Shown here piece after piece: positions 42,196 through 51,440 of a stretch of 64,000 nucleotides of DNA. Under the pieces are notes generated by a model that did no database searches, was not told the DNA's origin, and saw only the letters and a program-made list of their open reading frames with translations. Numbering within the stretch: position 1 is the stretch's first letter; each line of letters opens with the position of its first letter. The translations under genes and the position numbers were made by a program. The stretch is from an uncultured Clostridia bacterium (GTDB lineage Bacteria > Bacillota > Clostridia > Christensenellales > Pumilibacteraceae), in NCBI GenBank assembly GCA_947178255.1, contig CAMWXP010000001.1:22013-86012 (forward strand), given 5' to 3'.

Positions 42196-44076
42196 TTATT
42201 TTGCTTTTTTCTTTTTTTCGGGCTTAGGCGGGAAGTTGGTCTTTTTGGTGGCTTTGATTATTGCCACGCCCTTATCCGCGACCTTGCCGCCGAACGGCTT
42301 ATACGTGAGCAAATCGGTGTAGTCGTCCTTAGGTAACTGCGGCGTATACGCACTGCCCGAATTGTTGACTACAACGTACACCACGTCGTCGCCCGCCTTT
42401 CTCTTAAAGAACATTACGCCGTCATTAGTATCGATACCGCAATATCTGCCATGCGCAAAGACTTCTCTTTCGTTAGTCCTGACCGCGCCGAGCTTTTTGT
42501 ACCACTTAATCAACTCCTTATCGGCATTGCCCCAAGGATAGCACTTTCTGTTGAACGGATCTTCAAAGCCTTCCATACCGGCTTCGTCACCGTAGTAAAC
42601 GCACGGCACGCCGGGGAGCGTGTATTGAAGCGCCGAAGCGAGCTTGACAAGTCCCACCGCCTCGTCGCGATTCTTGACAGTCGCCGTCGCTTTGTCGTCC
42701 TTGGTGTACACCGCGCCGTTATCGCCTAGCACGGTCAACAACCTTGCCGTGTCGTGATTACCGAGCACGTTCATCATGCAATCGACGGCGTGCTTGGGAT
42801 AGTTATTAACAATAACCGCTACGGTATTGTTGAGCCTGCCGCTGTCGCCGCAGCGCACGAAATTCAAAATATCTTCCTTGAACGGATAGTTGGTAACGCC
42901 GTCGAGTTTGCCGTCGGTGATGACGCTGCGCGCGCCGTCGTCGGTGCGCAAAGAGGTCGCGTCCATAAACACTTCGCCGTAAACCACTGCGTCGGCGTTC
43001 TCCTTTTTCGCCGCCTTGACGCAATGCGCGATAAAGGCGTCCGAAAGCTGTTCGCAAACATCCAGTCTCCATCCGACCAAACCCATTCTCGTCCAATACC
43101 TAACGACACCTTCTTGGCCGTTGATAAACTCGTCGAACATAGGGCTGTTCTCGTTGGTTGCGGGCATGATATCGATATTGTCGCGGCACTCGTAGTCGTT
43201 GTTCCAGTTGTTGAACTTATACCAATCAAAGTAAGGCGACTTGACGGAGTGATACGCGCCCACGCTGTCGTAATTGCCCTGCTTGTTGAAGTAGATACTG
43301 TCGTCGCCTGTGTGCGAGAACACGCCGTCGAGTATGACTTTTATGCCGCGCTTATCGGCTTTTTTAATCAACGCTTTAAGGTCGTCTATCGTGCCGAAGT
43401 CGCTGTCCACGCGCATATAGTTGCCCGGGTCGTATTTATGATTGGAGTGAGCCTCGAATATGGGCGTAAGGTAAATGCACGTAACGCCCAAGTTCTTCAA
43501 GTACGTGAGCTTTTTGGCAATGCCTTTGAGGTTGCCGCCGAAGAAGTCGACGTTCTCGATTTTGCCCTCGCCGTTCGGCTTATATTCGGGCACGCCGCCC
43601 CAGTCCTCGCGGTAGGTCGCGTACGGCTTGGTCATATTGCGCTCGCCACCGATAAAGAACCTGTCGGGCATAATCTCGTACATAACGCCGCCGTCGAGAA
43701 CGGTAGGCGCATAGGCGTCCGCGGTGACGGTGAGCTGCCAGTCGCTGCCCTTGCCGAGCAAGGCGTGCAAATCGACGTCGCTACCCACGCGGTAGCACTG
43801 CTCCTCGTTTTGGATATCGAAGTGATAGTAGTACAGACCCGACGTGGTGATTTTGATTGAAATGGTGTATGTATATTCTCCGTCCTCGTCCTTGACGAGC
43901 TTCATGGGGTACCTGACGGCGTCCTCGTTAGCCTTGGTGAGTACGAGGTAGACCTCGGACGGGTTTTGCGGGCGGGTAAACTTTAACGTCAAGCTTACAG
44001 GTTCGCCCACGGTAGCCGCGCCGAGCGGCGATTTGCATTTGCAGCAGTTGGGAAAAAAGTCCACGGTTTTGCTCAT
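42196..44076 (-). CDS. GH13 alpha-glucosidase/neopullulanase-type amylase
   Basis: 626 residues, no signal peptide, so cytoplasmic. The N-terminal beta domain of about 120 residues resembles the starch-binding/dimerisation domain of neopullulanases and cyclomaltodextrinases. The TIM barrel shows MYEIMPDRFF, then YDPGNYMRVDSDFGT, nucleophile Asp in GWRLDVCEQ, acid Glu in VVYGEVFMD, and NHDTAR. A short Lys-rich tail (KPEKKKKAK) ends it. It probably trims imported maltodextrins or glycogen branches. Ribosome binding site AAAGGAG. Last gene of the glycogen cluster, 96 bp after glgP. Confidence 0.9.
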   Translation of the reverse strand: MSKTVDFFPNCCKCKSPLGAATVGEPVSLTLKFTRPQNPSEVYLVLTKANEDAVRYPMKLVKDEDGEYTYTISIKITTSGLYYYHFDIQNEEQCYRVGSDVDLHALLGKGSDWQLTVTADAYAPTVLDGGVMYEIMPDRFFIGGERNMTKPYATYREDWGGVPEYKPNGEGKIENVDFFGGNLKGIAKKLTYLKNLGVTCIYLTPIFEAHSNHKYDPGNYMRVDSDFGTIDDLKALIKKADKRGIKVILDGVFSHTGDDSIYFNKQGNYDSVGAYHSVKSPYFDWYKFNNWNNDYECRDNIDIMPATNENSPMFDEFINGQEGVVRYWTRMGLVGWRLDVCEQLSDAFIAHCVKAAKKENADAVVYGEVFMDATSLRTDDGARSVITDGKLDGVTNYPFKEDILNFVRCGDSGRLNNTVAVIVNNYPKHAVDCMMNVLGNHDTARLLTVLGDNGAVYTKDDKATATVKNRDEAVGLVKLASALQYTLPGVPCVYYGDEAGMEGFEDPFNRKCYPWGNADKELIKWYKKLGAVRTNEREVFAHGRYCGIDTNDGVMFFKRKAGDDVVYVVVNNSGSAYTPQLPKDDYTDLLTYKPFGGKVADKGVAIIKATKKTNFPPKPEKKKKAK

Positions 44077-44172
44077 AATATAACTCCTTTAATTTAACTC
44101 GATTTTTTGTGCGTTTTTGCGACAACGCCGTCGCAAAATCATGCGGCGGCGTCATTGTCGGAAGTTGTCTTA

Positions 44173-46605
44173 TTAATTGTTAAGCGGTTTAACCTTTTTG
44201 AGGTTCCAAATGTTTTTGGCGTAGTCGTGTATAGCGCGGTCGGACGAGAATATACCCGCCTGAGCGATATTGATGAGCGCCATTTTGTTCCACTTGGCTT
44301 TGTCGGCGTACGCCTGACCCATCTTGTCTGCCGCATTGATATAGTCGTCAAAGTCGAGCAAGCACATATACGGGTCGGCAACCTGATAGCTGCCCGAGAT
44401 AAGGTAGTCTGCAATATCGGAGAAGCTTTCGCCGTCGAAGCCCACGCGCAGTCTGTCGACGACGCGCTTGATTTCGTTGTTGTGCGTATAGATGGTGGAC
44501 GAGTTATAGCCCGCACGCCATGCGCGTTCGACTTCTTCCGTCTTCAAGCCGAAGATAAAGATATTGTCGCTGCCGACACGCTCGCCTATTTCCACGTTGG
44601 CGCCGTCAAGCGTACCGAGCGTAATCGCGCCGTTAATCATGAACTTCATGTTGCCGGTACCAGACGCTTCCTTGCCCGCAAGCGAAATTTGTTCGCTTAT
44701 TTCTGACGCGGGAATAAGGTGCTCAGCCTGCGTGACGTTGTAGTTTTCCACAAACATGACGTCAAGCTTTTTCTTTATTTTGGGGTTCTTTTGGATTTCC
44801 GCCGACAAGCAGTTGATGAGCTGAATTATGCGCTTTGCGTGCATATAGCTGCCCGCAGCTTTTGCGCCGAATATAAAGGTTTGCGGCGCGACGTTCTTGT
44901 TGGGATTATCCAAAAGCTCGAGATAGTAATGCACGATTTTGAGTACGTTAAGTAGCTGACGCTTGTACTCGTGAAGTCTCTTGATTTGCGTATCGAAGCG
45001 CGATTCGGGATTGAGAACAAAGCCCGTCGTCTTTTTGATGTAATCGGCGTAGTCCTTTTTGTTGGCCTGTTTGATTTGACCGATTTTTTCCAGCACCGCT
45101 TTGTCGCGGGTGTATTTGGTAAGGCCGCTGAGCGTTTCCGGCTTGGTGTAGAAGTCGGGGCCGATAAGCTCGGTGATGAGCGAGGACAGGCGCGGGTTGG
45201 ACTGAATGAGCCAGCGACGGTGGGTAATGCCGTTGGTCACGTTGGTGAACCTATCGGGATAGACCTCGTTGAATTCGCTGAAAATTGTGTCCTTAATGAT
45301 TTCGCTGTGAAGCGCCGACACGCCGTTTATCTTTTGCGAACCGATAACGCAAAGGTTGGCCATTTTGACTTGGTTGTGGTGAAGGATACGCATAGCGTCG
45401 ATCTTTCTGCGGTCGACCTGCTTCTCCTCCATAGCGGCGACAAAGCGACGGTTGATTTCGCACGTGATGGCGTATATGCGCGGCAACACCATGCGGAAGG
45501 TCGTTTCGTCCCACTTTTCGAGCGCTTCCGCCATGACGGTGTGGTTGGTGTAGTTGACGGTGCGCGTGGTGATATCCCATGCGTCGTCCCACGAAAAGCC
45601 GTGTTCGTCCATAAGTAAGCGCATAAGCTCGGGAATGGCAAGCGCGGGGTGGGTGTCGTTTGCGTGAATAACCGCCTTGTCGGGCAGGTTCTTAACGCTC
45701 TTGTAAAGGCGCAAGTGGTCCTTGATTATGCTTTGCAGCGACGCGGAAACAAGGAAGTATTCCTGTTGAAGCCTGAGCTGTTTGCCCTGCGAGTGATCGT
45801 CCGCGGGGTACAGAACCTTGGATATAAGCTCGGCGTCGTTTTCGCGGCGCATGGCTTTTTCGTAATCGCCCTGCGAGAAGGAGTGCATATCAAACTGCGT
45901 GGACGATGTTGCCGACCACAAGCGCAATACGCTTACGCCGGCGTTGTCGCCGTAGCCCGAAATCATAACGTCGTTGGCTAGCGCGTCTACGCTTTCACCG
46001 CCCACGTAACGCACGCGCATTCTGCCGTCTTCCTCGTACTCCTCTACCCTGCCGCCGAAGTTGACGGTAAAGCGTTTATCCGAACGGGGCATCATCCAAA
46101 CCTCGCCGCTGGGCAGCCACATATCGGGCAGCTCCACCTGCTGGTTATCGACAATGCGCTGACGGAACAAGCCGTACTGATAACGAATTGTAAAGCCCAT
46201 TGCGGGATAATTTTTGGTGGCAAGACTGTCCATAAAGCAGGAAGCAAGCCGTCCCAAACCGCCGTTGCCGAGACCGGCGTCCGATTCCCTTTCGAAAATA
46301 TTTTCCAAAGAGAAGTTCATATTTTTGAGGCACTCGTCAAACTGTTCGGTAAGTCCGAGGTTGAACAAATTGTTTTTGAGCGATCTGCCGATAAGGAATT
46401 CCATACAAATATAATACACGCGCTTATACTTACCCTCGGCGATACGCTTATTATTCTCCTGCTTTTTTTGCAACAAAAGATCGCGTACTACCAACGAAAT
46501 AGCCTTGTATATTTGATCCTCGTTGGCGCGGTCGGGGGTGATAGCAAAGTAGCGGGTCAACTTATCAAGTATAAGCTCCTGCACCTCATTTGTTGTTTTA
46601 TTCAT
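44173..46605 (-). CDS. glgP: Glycogen/alpha-glucan phosphorylase
   Basis: 810 residues, the normal length. It cleaves alpha-1,4 glucan with phosphate to glucose-1-phosphate. Signatures: ESDAGLGNGGLGRLASCFMD near 107-126, VIHANDTHPALAIPELMR, NVTNGITHRRW, RLHEYKRQLLN and EASGTGNMKFMINGA, whose Lys carries pyridoxal phosphate. Ribosome binding site GGAGG is ideally placed. It lies between glgA and the GH13 gene, all on one strand, so storage and breakdown genes may be expressed together. Confidence 0.97.
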   Translation of the reverse strand: MNKTTNEVQELILDKLTRYFAITPDRANEDQIYKAISLVVRDLLLQKKQENNKRIAEGKYKRVYYICMEFLIGRSLKNNLFNLGLTEQFDECLKNMNFSLENIFERESDAGLGNGGLGRLASCFMDSLATKNYPAMGFTIRYQYGLFRQRIVDNQQVELPDMWLPSGEVWMMPRSDKRFTVNFGGRVEEYEEDGRMRVRYVGGESVDALANDVMISGYGDNAGVSVLRLWSATSSTQFDMHSFSQGDYEKAMRRENDAELISKVLYPADDHSQGKQLRLQQEYFLVSASLQSIIKDHLRLYKSVKNLPDKAVIHANDTHPALAIPELMRLLMDEHGFSWDDAWDITTRTVNYTNHTVMAEALEKWDETTFRMVLPRIYAITCEINRRFVAAMEEKQVDRRKIDAMRILHHNQVKMANLCVIGSQKINGVSALHSEIIKDTIFSEFNEVYPDRFTNVTNGITHRRWLIQSNPRLSSLITELIGPDFYTKPETLSGLTKYTRDKAVLEKIGQIKQANKKDYADYIKKTTGFVLNPESRFDTQIKRLHEYKRQLLNVLKIVHYYLELLDNPNKNVAPQTFIFGAKAAGSYMHAKRIIQLINCLSAEIQKNPKIKKKLDVMFVENYNVTQAEHLIPASEISEQISLAGKEASGTGNMKFMINGAITLGTLDGANVEIGERVGSDNIFIFGLKTEEVERAWRAGYNSSTIYTHNNEIKRVVDRLRVGFDGESFSDIADYLISGSYQVADPYMCLLDFDDYINAADKMGQAYADKAKWNKMALINIAQAGIFSSDRAIHDYAKNIWNLKKVKPLNN

Positions 46606-46719
46606 ATATCCTCCGTTTCCGATAATTGTAAATTGATGTGGTATTTGCGCAAAGGGCGCACTGTTAATTGTAAATTATGCACTCGAAAAAATCAAGTGTT
46701 TTTAATATTTAATGCTCGA
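46606..46719. other. Spacer between glgA and glgP with short repeats
   Basis: No gene. The 12-mer TAATTGTAAATT occurs twice (from 46623 and 46665), flanking a TTGCGC-N4-GCGCAC-like hairpin. A weak stem CACTTGA/TCGAGTG near 46681-46699 may end glgA transcripts. I see no good promoter, so glgP may depend partly on read-through. Confidence 0.4.
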
Positions 46720-48183
46720 TTATGCCGTAAGCACACGGTACAGCACGTTATATTCAAGCGCGGCCTTATTCCAAGAGAAATCGCAAGCCATAACACGCTT
46801 GACAAGCGCCGTCCAAGTAGCTTTGTCGTTAGTGTACATATCGAGCGCGCGGTAAATGGTTTTATCCATCATGTCGGAGTCGTATTCCTCGAACACGAAC
46901 CCGTTGCCGACGTCGCCCTTGCCGCAGTCGACGATGGAGTCGATAAGCCCGCCGGTTGCGCGTACTACCGGTACGGCACCGAAACGACACGCATACATTT
47001 GCGTAAGACCGCACGGCTCGGTGCGCGACGGGATAAGGCAAATATCCGCCGCCGCAAGCAGCTTGTGCATTATGTCCTTGTTGTAAGTGACAAGGGTGCG
47101 CACTCTGCGGTTGTACATGTTTTGGATATAGGTCAAATATCCCTCGATGTCGGCATCGCCCTTGCCCATTATTATGAGCTGCATGTTTGTGTCGAGAAGG
47201 TTCTGTTCCACATTGTCCGCATTAATTGACTTGCGCAACAAATCGTAGCCCTTGTATGCAACCATACGCGCGACCATACACACGACGGGAACGTCGGGAT
47301 CTTCGGGGAGCGACAGCATGCGTTGAAGCTCGATCTTGTTTTTCTTTTTGGCGTCGAGATTATTCGCGTCGTAGTTGACAAACAGCGACTTGCTGGTTGC
47401 GGGATCGAACTCGTCGACGTCAATGCCGTTGAGTATACCAACAATCTTTTCGCGGTTTTCGATCAAAACGCCGTCCAAGCCGCCGGCAAATTCGGGCAAG
47501 CGAATCTCGCGCGCGTACTGCGGGGACATGGTCGTAATCTTATCGCAAGATACGATAGCCGCCTTTGCAAGATTGATTTTGCCGTTATACTCGACAAGCG
47601 ACACGTTTTCGTCGGCAATGCCGAACACGTCGCCGGCAATCACCAACGGGTATATACCTTGATAATTTATGTTGTGAATGGTGAAAACGTTCTTGATACG
47701 TTTGTATCCGTCGCGGTCCTTGTAGTCCAGTTTGTAATACACCGGCACGAGTGCGGTAAGGTGGTCGTTGGACTGCAATACCTCGGGCTTGAAGTCGAGG
47801 TACGGCAATAACTCCAACGCCGCGCGGGAGAAGAACGCAAACCGTTCGGCGTCGTCGTAATAGCCGTAAAGATTGCCGCGCTTAAAGTAGTACTCGTTAT
47901 CAACAAAGTAATACACAACGCCTTCGTATTCCATGCGGAAAAGTCCGCAGTATTGATTACGCCAAGCAAGCCCAACTGTGATATTGCACACAAAGGTCAT
48001 ATGCTCTTTATACCTGTATGCAACGTCCTCGTAAAGCGGCATCATTACGCGCGCGTCCGTCTTTTTGGTCTTATTGAGCGCGCGCGGCAAGGCCGAACAA
48101 ACCTCACCCATTCCGCCCGTCGAAGCAAACGGGTCGGCCTCGGTCGTAATAAACAACACGTTGTGAATTTTTGCTTTTGCCAT
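46720..48183 (-). CDS. glgA: Glycogen synthase (GT5)
   Basis: 487 residues from the ATG at 48183; AAGGAG lies 12 nt upstream. It transfers glucose from ADP-glucose to the non-reducing ends of glycogen. The N-terminal nucleotide site reads ADPFASTGGMGEVCSALPRA, with Ser in place of the usual Lys of KTGGL. The C-terminal donor motif is SRTEPCGLTQMYACRFGAVP. Other landmarks are VFTIHNINYQGIYP and VARMVAYKGYDLL. It lies between glgB and glgP. No ADP-glucose pyrophosphorylase gene (glgC/glgD) is in the window. Confidence 0.95.
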   Translation of the reverse strand: MAKAKIHNVLFITTEADPFASTGGMGEVCSALPRALNKTKKTDARVMMPLYEDVAYRYKEHMTFVCNITVGLAWRNQYCGLFRMEYEGVVYYFVDNEYYFKRGNLYGYYDDAERFAFFSRAALELLPYLDFKPEVLQSNDHLTALVPVYYKLDYKDRDGYKRIKNVFTIHNINYQGIYPLVIAGDVFGIADENVSLVEYNGKINLAKAAIVSCDKITTMSPQYAREIRLPEFAGGLDGVLIENREKIVGILNGIDVDEFDPATSKSLFVNYDANNLDAKKKNKIELQRMLSLPEDPDVPVVCMVARMVAYKGYDLLRKSINADNVEQNLLDTNMQLIIMGKGDADIEGYLTYIQNMYNRRVRTLVTYNKDIMHKLLAAADICLIPSRTEPCGLTQMYACRFGAVPVVRATGGLIDSIVDCGKGDVGNGFVFEEYDSDMMDKTIYRALDMYTNDKATWTALVKRVMACDFSWNKAALEYNVLYRVLTA

Positions 48184-48315
48184 ATTAATCGCTTTCTCCT
48201 TTTTAAAAGCCAAATAATTAAATTTAATTCAGAATTAAGAATTAAGAATGCAGAACTAGCGACGGGCCTTTAATTCCGAGATTATGGTAACATATTTGCG
48301 ACAAATAATTTTAAC
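48184..48315. other. Spacer between glgB and glgA with a repeat fragment
   Basis: No gene. AATTCAGAATTAAGAATTAA and the following GAATGCAGAA (about 48225-48255) are the reverse complement of the distal end of the interspersed repeat at 52889-53050, so this is a fragment of that family. No confident promoter or terminator. Confidence 0.45.
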
Positions 48316-50403
48316 TTATTTTGTCGTTTTTTTAGTAGTTGTCTTTTTTGCTGCGGGTTTCTTTTCCGCAGTAGCTTTCTTTTCAGCGGGCTTCTTGGCG
48401 GGCGCTTTCTTTTCCTCCGCCTTTTCGGCTACCGCCTTTTTGGCAGCAGGCTTCTTTTCCGCAGTTGCCTTTTTTGCGGGAGCTTTCTTTTCCGTCTTTT
48501 TTTCAACGGGCTTTGCCTCGGCTACCTTTTCGACCGCGGGTTTCGCCTCTGCCTTTTTCTTGCCGCTCGGGCAATACAGCAGTATGCCACCCATGGGAGG
48601 AACGTCGATTGCGAGCGAGGTGTCCTTGCCGTGGCTGGCTATGGCGTCCGTCTTGTACACGGTGCCCGACTGGTTCCACTTGAATATTTCGGTGCGTAAT
48701 AGCTCGGTGTACTCACCCTCGTGCGCGCCGAAGCGGTAGCCCTCGTGCGGTACGGGCGAGAAGTTGATTATTGCGAGCATACGGTTTTCGTCGCTGTCGC
48801 GGCGCTCGTACACCAAGATGTTTTGTTGATAGTCGTCTGCGACAAGCCATTCGAAGCCTTTCCAGTCGTAGTCGATTTCGTGCATTGCGGGATAGTTTTT
48901 GTAAATGCCGTTAAGCACGGAAACAAACTTTTGCAAGTCCTTGTGCGCGGGATAGTCGAGTATGTTCCAGTCAAGCTCCTTGGCAAAGTTCCATTCGTTG
49001 AACTGACCGAGCTCGGCACCCATGAACAACAGCTTTTTGCCGGGGTGCGACCACATATACGTGAGGAAGTTGCGAACGCCCGCAAACTTCATGTCGTAAT
49101 CGCCGGGCATCTTGTTGATGAGCGAGCCCTTGCCGTACACGACCTCGTCGTGCGAAATGGGCAAAATAAAGTTTTCGGTGAACGCATAGATCATCGAGAA
49201 GGTAATCGTGTTGTGGTGATATTTGCGGAATACGGGGTCGACTTTGATATACGAAAGCGTATCGTTCATCCAGCCCATGTTCCATTTGAAGTTGAAGCCC
49301 AAGCCGCCCATATCGACGGGACGGGAAACGCCGCCCCACGCAGTCGATTCCTCGGCTATCATGAGCGCGTTGGGATACTTAGCAAACACGGCCGTGTTGA
49401 GCCTGCGCAAAAAGTCGACCGCTTCCAAGTTCTCGTTGCCGCCGTAGATGTTGGGGCGCCATTCGTATCTGCCGTAGTCAAGGTAAAGCATACTCGCCAC
49501 CGCGTCCACGCGCAAGCCGTCGATGTGGTACATATCCAACCAGTAGAAGGCGTTGGAAATAAGGAAGTTTCTTACCTCGTTTCTGCCGTAGTCGAAGCAA
49601 CGCGTGCCCCACTCCTTGTGCTCCATACGCAGCGGGTCGCTGTGTTCGTACAGCGGGCCGCCGTCAAACTCGTACAAGCCGTCGCCGTTCTTGGGGAAGT
49701 GGCCGGGCACCCAGTCCAAAATGACCGCTATGCCGCATGAGTGCATCTTGTCCACAAGGTAGGCAAAGTCCTCGGGAGTGCCGTAGCGCGAGGTGGGCGC
49801 AAAGTAGCCCGTTACCTGATAACCCCACGATCCGTCAAACGGATACTCGGCAATGCCCATAAGCTCGAGATGAGTGTAGCCCATTTCTTTAAGGTATTCG
49901 CTCATTTCGTCGGCAAACTTGCGGTAATCGAAGGTGTTGCCGTCGGCGTATCTGCGCCACGACGCCATGTGCGCTTCGTATACCGTCATGGGCGCGGAGT
50001 ACGGGTTTTTCTTGTTTTTAAGGTATTCGCCGTCCGTCCATTTAAAGTGGTCGATATCCACAACCTTGGCGTTGGTGCCCTCGAAGGTTTCGCGATGGAA
50101 GGCGTACGGATCGCACTTATATATAGGATAAGAGAATCCGTTTTCTATATAGAATTTATAGTTGTCGTAAAGCTTAACGCCCTTAACCGTGACTTCCCAA
50201 ATGCCCGCTTCGGTAATCTTGGTCATGCGGTTCGCATTGTTGTCCCAGTTGTTGAAATCGCCGATAACGGCAATAGACGTAGCTCTGGTAGACCATACGC
50301 GGAAAACGGCGGTGCCTGTTTTGGCGTCGTAGTGACAGCCCAAATACTTGTATGCGTCGAACGAATCTCCGTGATGGTAAGCGTCAAGCGTCTTGATATC
50401 CAT
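48316..50403 (-). CDS. glgB: Glycogen branching enzyme with histone-H1-like tail
   Basis: 695 residues. It makes alpha-1,6 branches in glycogen. The N-terminal CBM48 (AVFRVWSTRATSIAVIGDFN) is followed by a GH13 barrel: YTHLELMGIAEYPFDGSWGY, nucleophile Asp in GLRVDAVASMLYLDY, acid Glu in MIAEESTAWGGV, and LPISHDEVVYGKGSL. After the C-terminal beta domain come 81 residues (about 615-695) made almost only of Lys, Ala, Pro, Glu and Thr (APAKKATAEKKPAAKK type); 30 of 81 are Lys. This is not part of normal GlgB and resembles histone H1 or HU tails. Ribosome binding site AGGAG. First gene of the glycogen cluster. Confidence 0.95.
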   Translation of the reverse strand: MDIKTLDAYHHGDSFDAYKYLGCHYDAKTGTAVFRVWSTRATSIAVIGDFNNWDNNANRMTKITEAGIWEVTVKGVKLYDNYKFYIENGFSYPIYKCDPYAFHRETFEGTNAKVVDIDHFKWTDGEYLKNKKNPYSAPMTVYEAHMASWRRYADGNTFDYRKFADEMSEYLKEMGYTHLELMGIAEYPFDGSWGYQVTGYFAPTSRYGTPEDFAYLVDKMHSCGIAVILDWVPGHFPKNGDGLYEFDGGPLYEHSDPLRMEHKEWGTRCFDYGRNEVRNFLISNAFYWLDMYHIDGLRVDAVASMLYLDYGRYEWRPNIYGGNENLEAVDFLRRLNTAVFAKYPNALMIAEESTAWGGVSRPVDMGGLGFNFKWNMGWMNDTLSYIKVDPVFRKYHHNTITFSMIYAFTENFILPISHDEVVYGKGSLINKMPGDYDMKFAGVRNFLTYMWSHPGKKLLFMGAELGQFNEWNFAKELDWNILDYPAHKDLQKFVSVLNGIYKNYPAMHEIDYDWKGFEWLVADDYQQNILVYERRDSDENRMLAIINFSPVPHEGYRFGAHEGEYTELLRTEIFKWNQSGTVYKTDAIASHGKDTSLAIDVPPMGGILLYCPSGKKKAEAKPAVEKVAEAKPVEKKTEKKAPAKKATAEKKPAAKKAVAEKAEEKKAPAKKPAEKKATAEKKPAAKKTTTKKTTK

Positions 50404-50413
50404 AAATATCTCC

Positions 50414-50444
50414 TATTGGTATATTGTGAGTATTTTCACCAATA
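50414..50444 (-). promoter_or_regulatory. Leader inverted repeat overlapping the glgB ribosome binding site
   Basis: TATTGGT (50414-50420) and ACCAATA (50438-50444) pair across 17 nt. The proximal arm abuts the AGGAG of glgB. Either a repressor operator just downstream of the start site or an RNA hairpin limiting translation would fit. Confidence 0.5.
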
Positions 50445-50446
50445 CA

Positions 50447-50475
50447 ATTATACAACATTTCAAGGTAAATATCAA
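50447..50475 (-). promoter_or_regulatory. glgB promoter
   Basis: Minus strand: TTGATA (50475-50470), a 17-bp spacer, TATAAT (50452-50447), about 45 nt before the glgB ATG. Confidence 0.8.
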
Positions 50476-50483
50476 GCCTTTTC

Positions 50484-50509
50484 CCTACTTCTTTTGAAAA
50501 AGAAGTAGG
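50484..50509. repeat. Perfect 12-bp inverted repeat
   Basis: CCTACTTCTTTT / AAAAGAAGTAGG with a 2-nt loop, followed by GCAAGAAAACTTT. The structure is almost a perfect palindrome. It lies between the glgB promoter and the interspersed repeat at 50622 and may be part of a repeat cluster. The bases 50510-50621 contain no gene. Confidence 0.6.
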
Positions 50510-50621
50510 CAAGAAAACTTTAGTGTTGTGTGTTTACTGAGTGATTTATTTTGCGTTTCACCCAATAAATTTCGTATCGATAAAAATTGCTTTACGCCAC
50601 TATTTCCAAATAAACAAAAAA

Positions 50622-50768
50622 GAGAGCCCTCACTGCGTTCGGGATGACAAAAGTAGTTAGTTTAATCGATAATAAAGCAAATTACTTTTTGTCATTCTGA
50701 GCGAAGCGAAGAATCTCAACCTTAATGCGACGAAGCCGCCATAATTCTGCATTCTACATTCTTAATTA
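50622..50768. repeat. Interspersed MITE-like repeat, copy A
   Basis: One imperfect arm (CACTGCGTTCGGGATGACAA, about 50631-50650) pairs with the other (TTGTCATTCTGAGCGAAGCG and AAGAATCTC, about 50689-50717). After it come CCTTAATGCGACGAAGCCGC and CATAATTCTGCATTC, shared with copy B at 52889-53050. No coding capacity. Such elements are probably mobilised in trans. Confidence 0.7.
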
Positions 50769-51404
50769 TTCAAACGATACAAAATCGTTAGCTAACGCTT
50801 TTATCTTTTCTATATCGGCTTGTGAGTGTTTGTCGTATACGCCTATCGTGTAAAAGCCTGCATTCTTTGCGGTAACTATCGCGCCAAGCAAATCCTCGCA
50901 CACGGCGCAATGCTCTGGAGTAACGCCCAACCTTTTTGCCGCGGCAAGGTATACGTCGGGGAAAGCCTTGCCCTTGCCTATCTCGCGCGTAGTGACGACT
51001 GTGTCGAACAGGTGCAGCACGCCGTTGTTTTTGAGTGCGGGTAAGCACATATCTGTGGTCGAGGAAGTGGCAACGGCAAGCTTTATTCCACGCGCTTTAA
51101 GCTCGGTCAAAATCTCTTTCGCTTTCGGTTTTAATTTAAGCTCGGTGGAGTACGCGCCCACCGCCATATCCGTCCATTCCTTCATAACCGCTTCGGGTGT
51201 TTCGGTCAGCCCAAACCGCTCAATCGTATACACCGCGGCTTGGCGGATTTCCATCGTGCCAATGTTTTCCACGTAGTCGGACGGCACGGTCATGCCGCGC
51301 TTAGACAAAAACCGCTCGTCTATTTCGCTCCAAACGCCCAACGAATCGAGCAACGTTCCGTCAAGGTCGAATATGACGCCTCTTATGTAATCGGGTATTC
51401 TCAT
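50766..51404 (-). CDS. HAD hydrolase, beta-phosphoglucomutase/Gph-like
   Basis: 212 residues from the ATG at 51404. Motif I is FDLDGTLLDS, motif II is VATSSTTDM, motif III is GKGKAFPDVYL and motif IV is CEDLLGAIVTAKNAG. The motif III-IV form (K-x-F/P-D-x-Y, then EDxxxGxxAA.AG) is that of the PgmB/phosphatase branch. Its position between glycogen genes and the thiamine transporter hints at sugar phosphates or thiamine-related phosphates, but the substrate is unknown. There is no Shine-Dalgarno; the -10 box ends 7 nt before ATG, so the mRNA may be leaderless. Confidence 0.87.
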   Translation of the reverse strand: MRIPDYIRGVIFDLDGTLLDSLGVWSEIDERFLSKRGMTVPSDYVENIGTMEIRQAAVYTIERFGLTETPEAVMKEWTDMAVGAYSTELKLKPKAKEILTELKARGIKLAVATSSTTDMCLPALKNNGVLHLFDTVVTTREIGKGKAFPDVYLAAAKRLGVTPEHCAVCEDLLGAIVTAKNAGFYTIGVYDKHSQADIEKIKALANDFVSFE

Positions 51405-51411
51405 ACCAACT

Positions 51412-51440
51412 ATTATATAGTATTTATTCCGTTTTGTCAC
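51412..51440 (-). promoter_or_regulatory. Second promoter predicting a leaderless mRNA
   Basis: Minus strand: GTGACA (51440-51435), a 17-bp spacer, TATAAT (51417-51412), then 7 nt to the ATG at 51404. It overlaps the 3' end of the upstream transporter gene. Confidence 0.6.

Noticed and set aside
44121..44161. GC-rich inverted repeat after glgP as a terminator
   Set aside because: The stem has mismatches and is followed by CAAAAACG with no T-run on the minus strand, so I could not support it as an intrinsic terminator.
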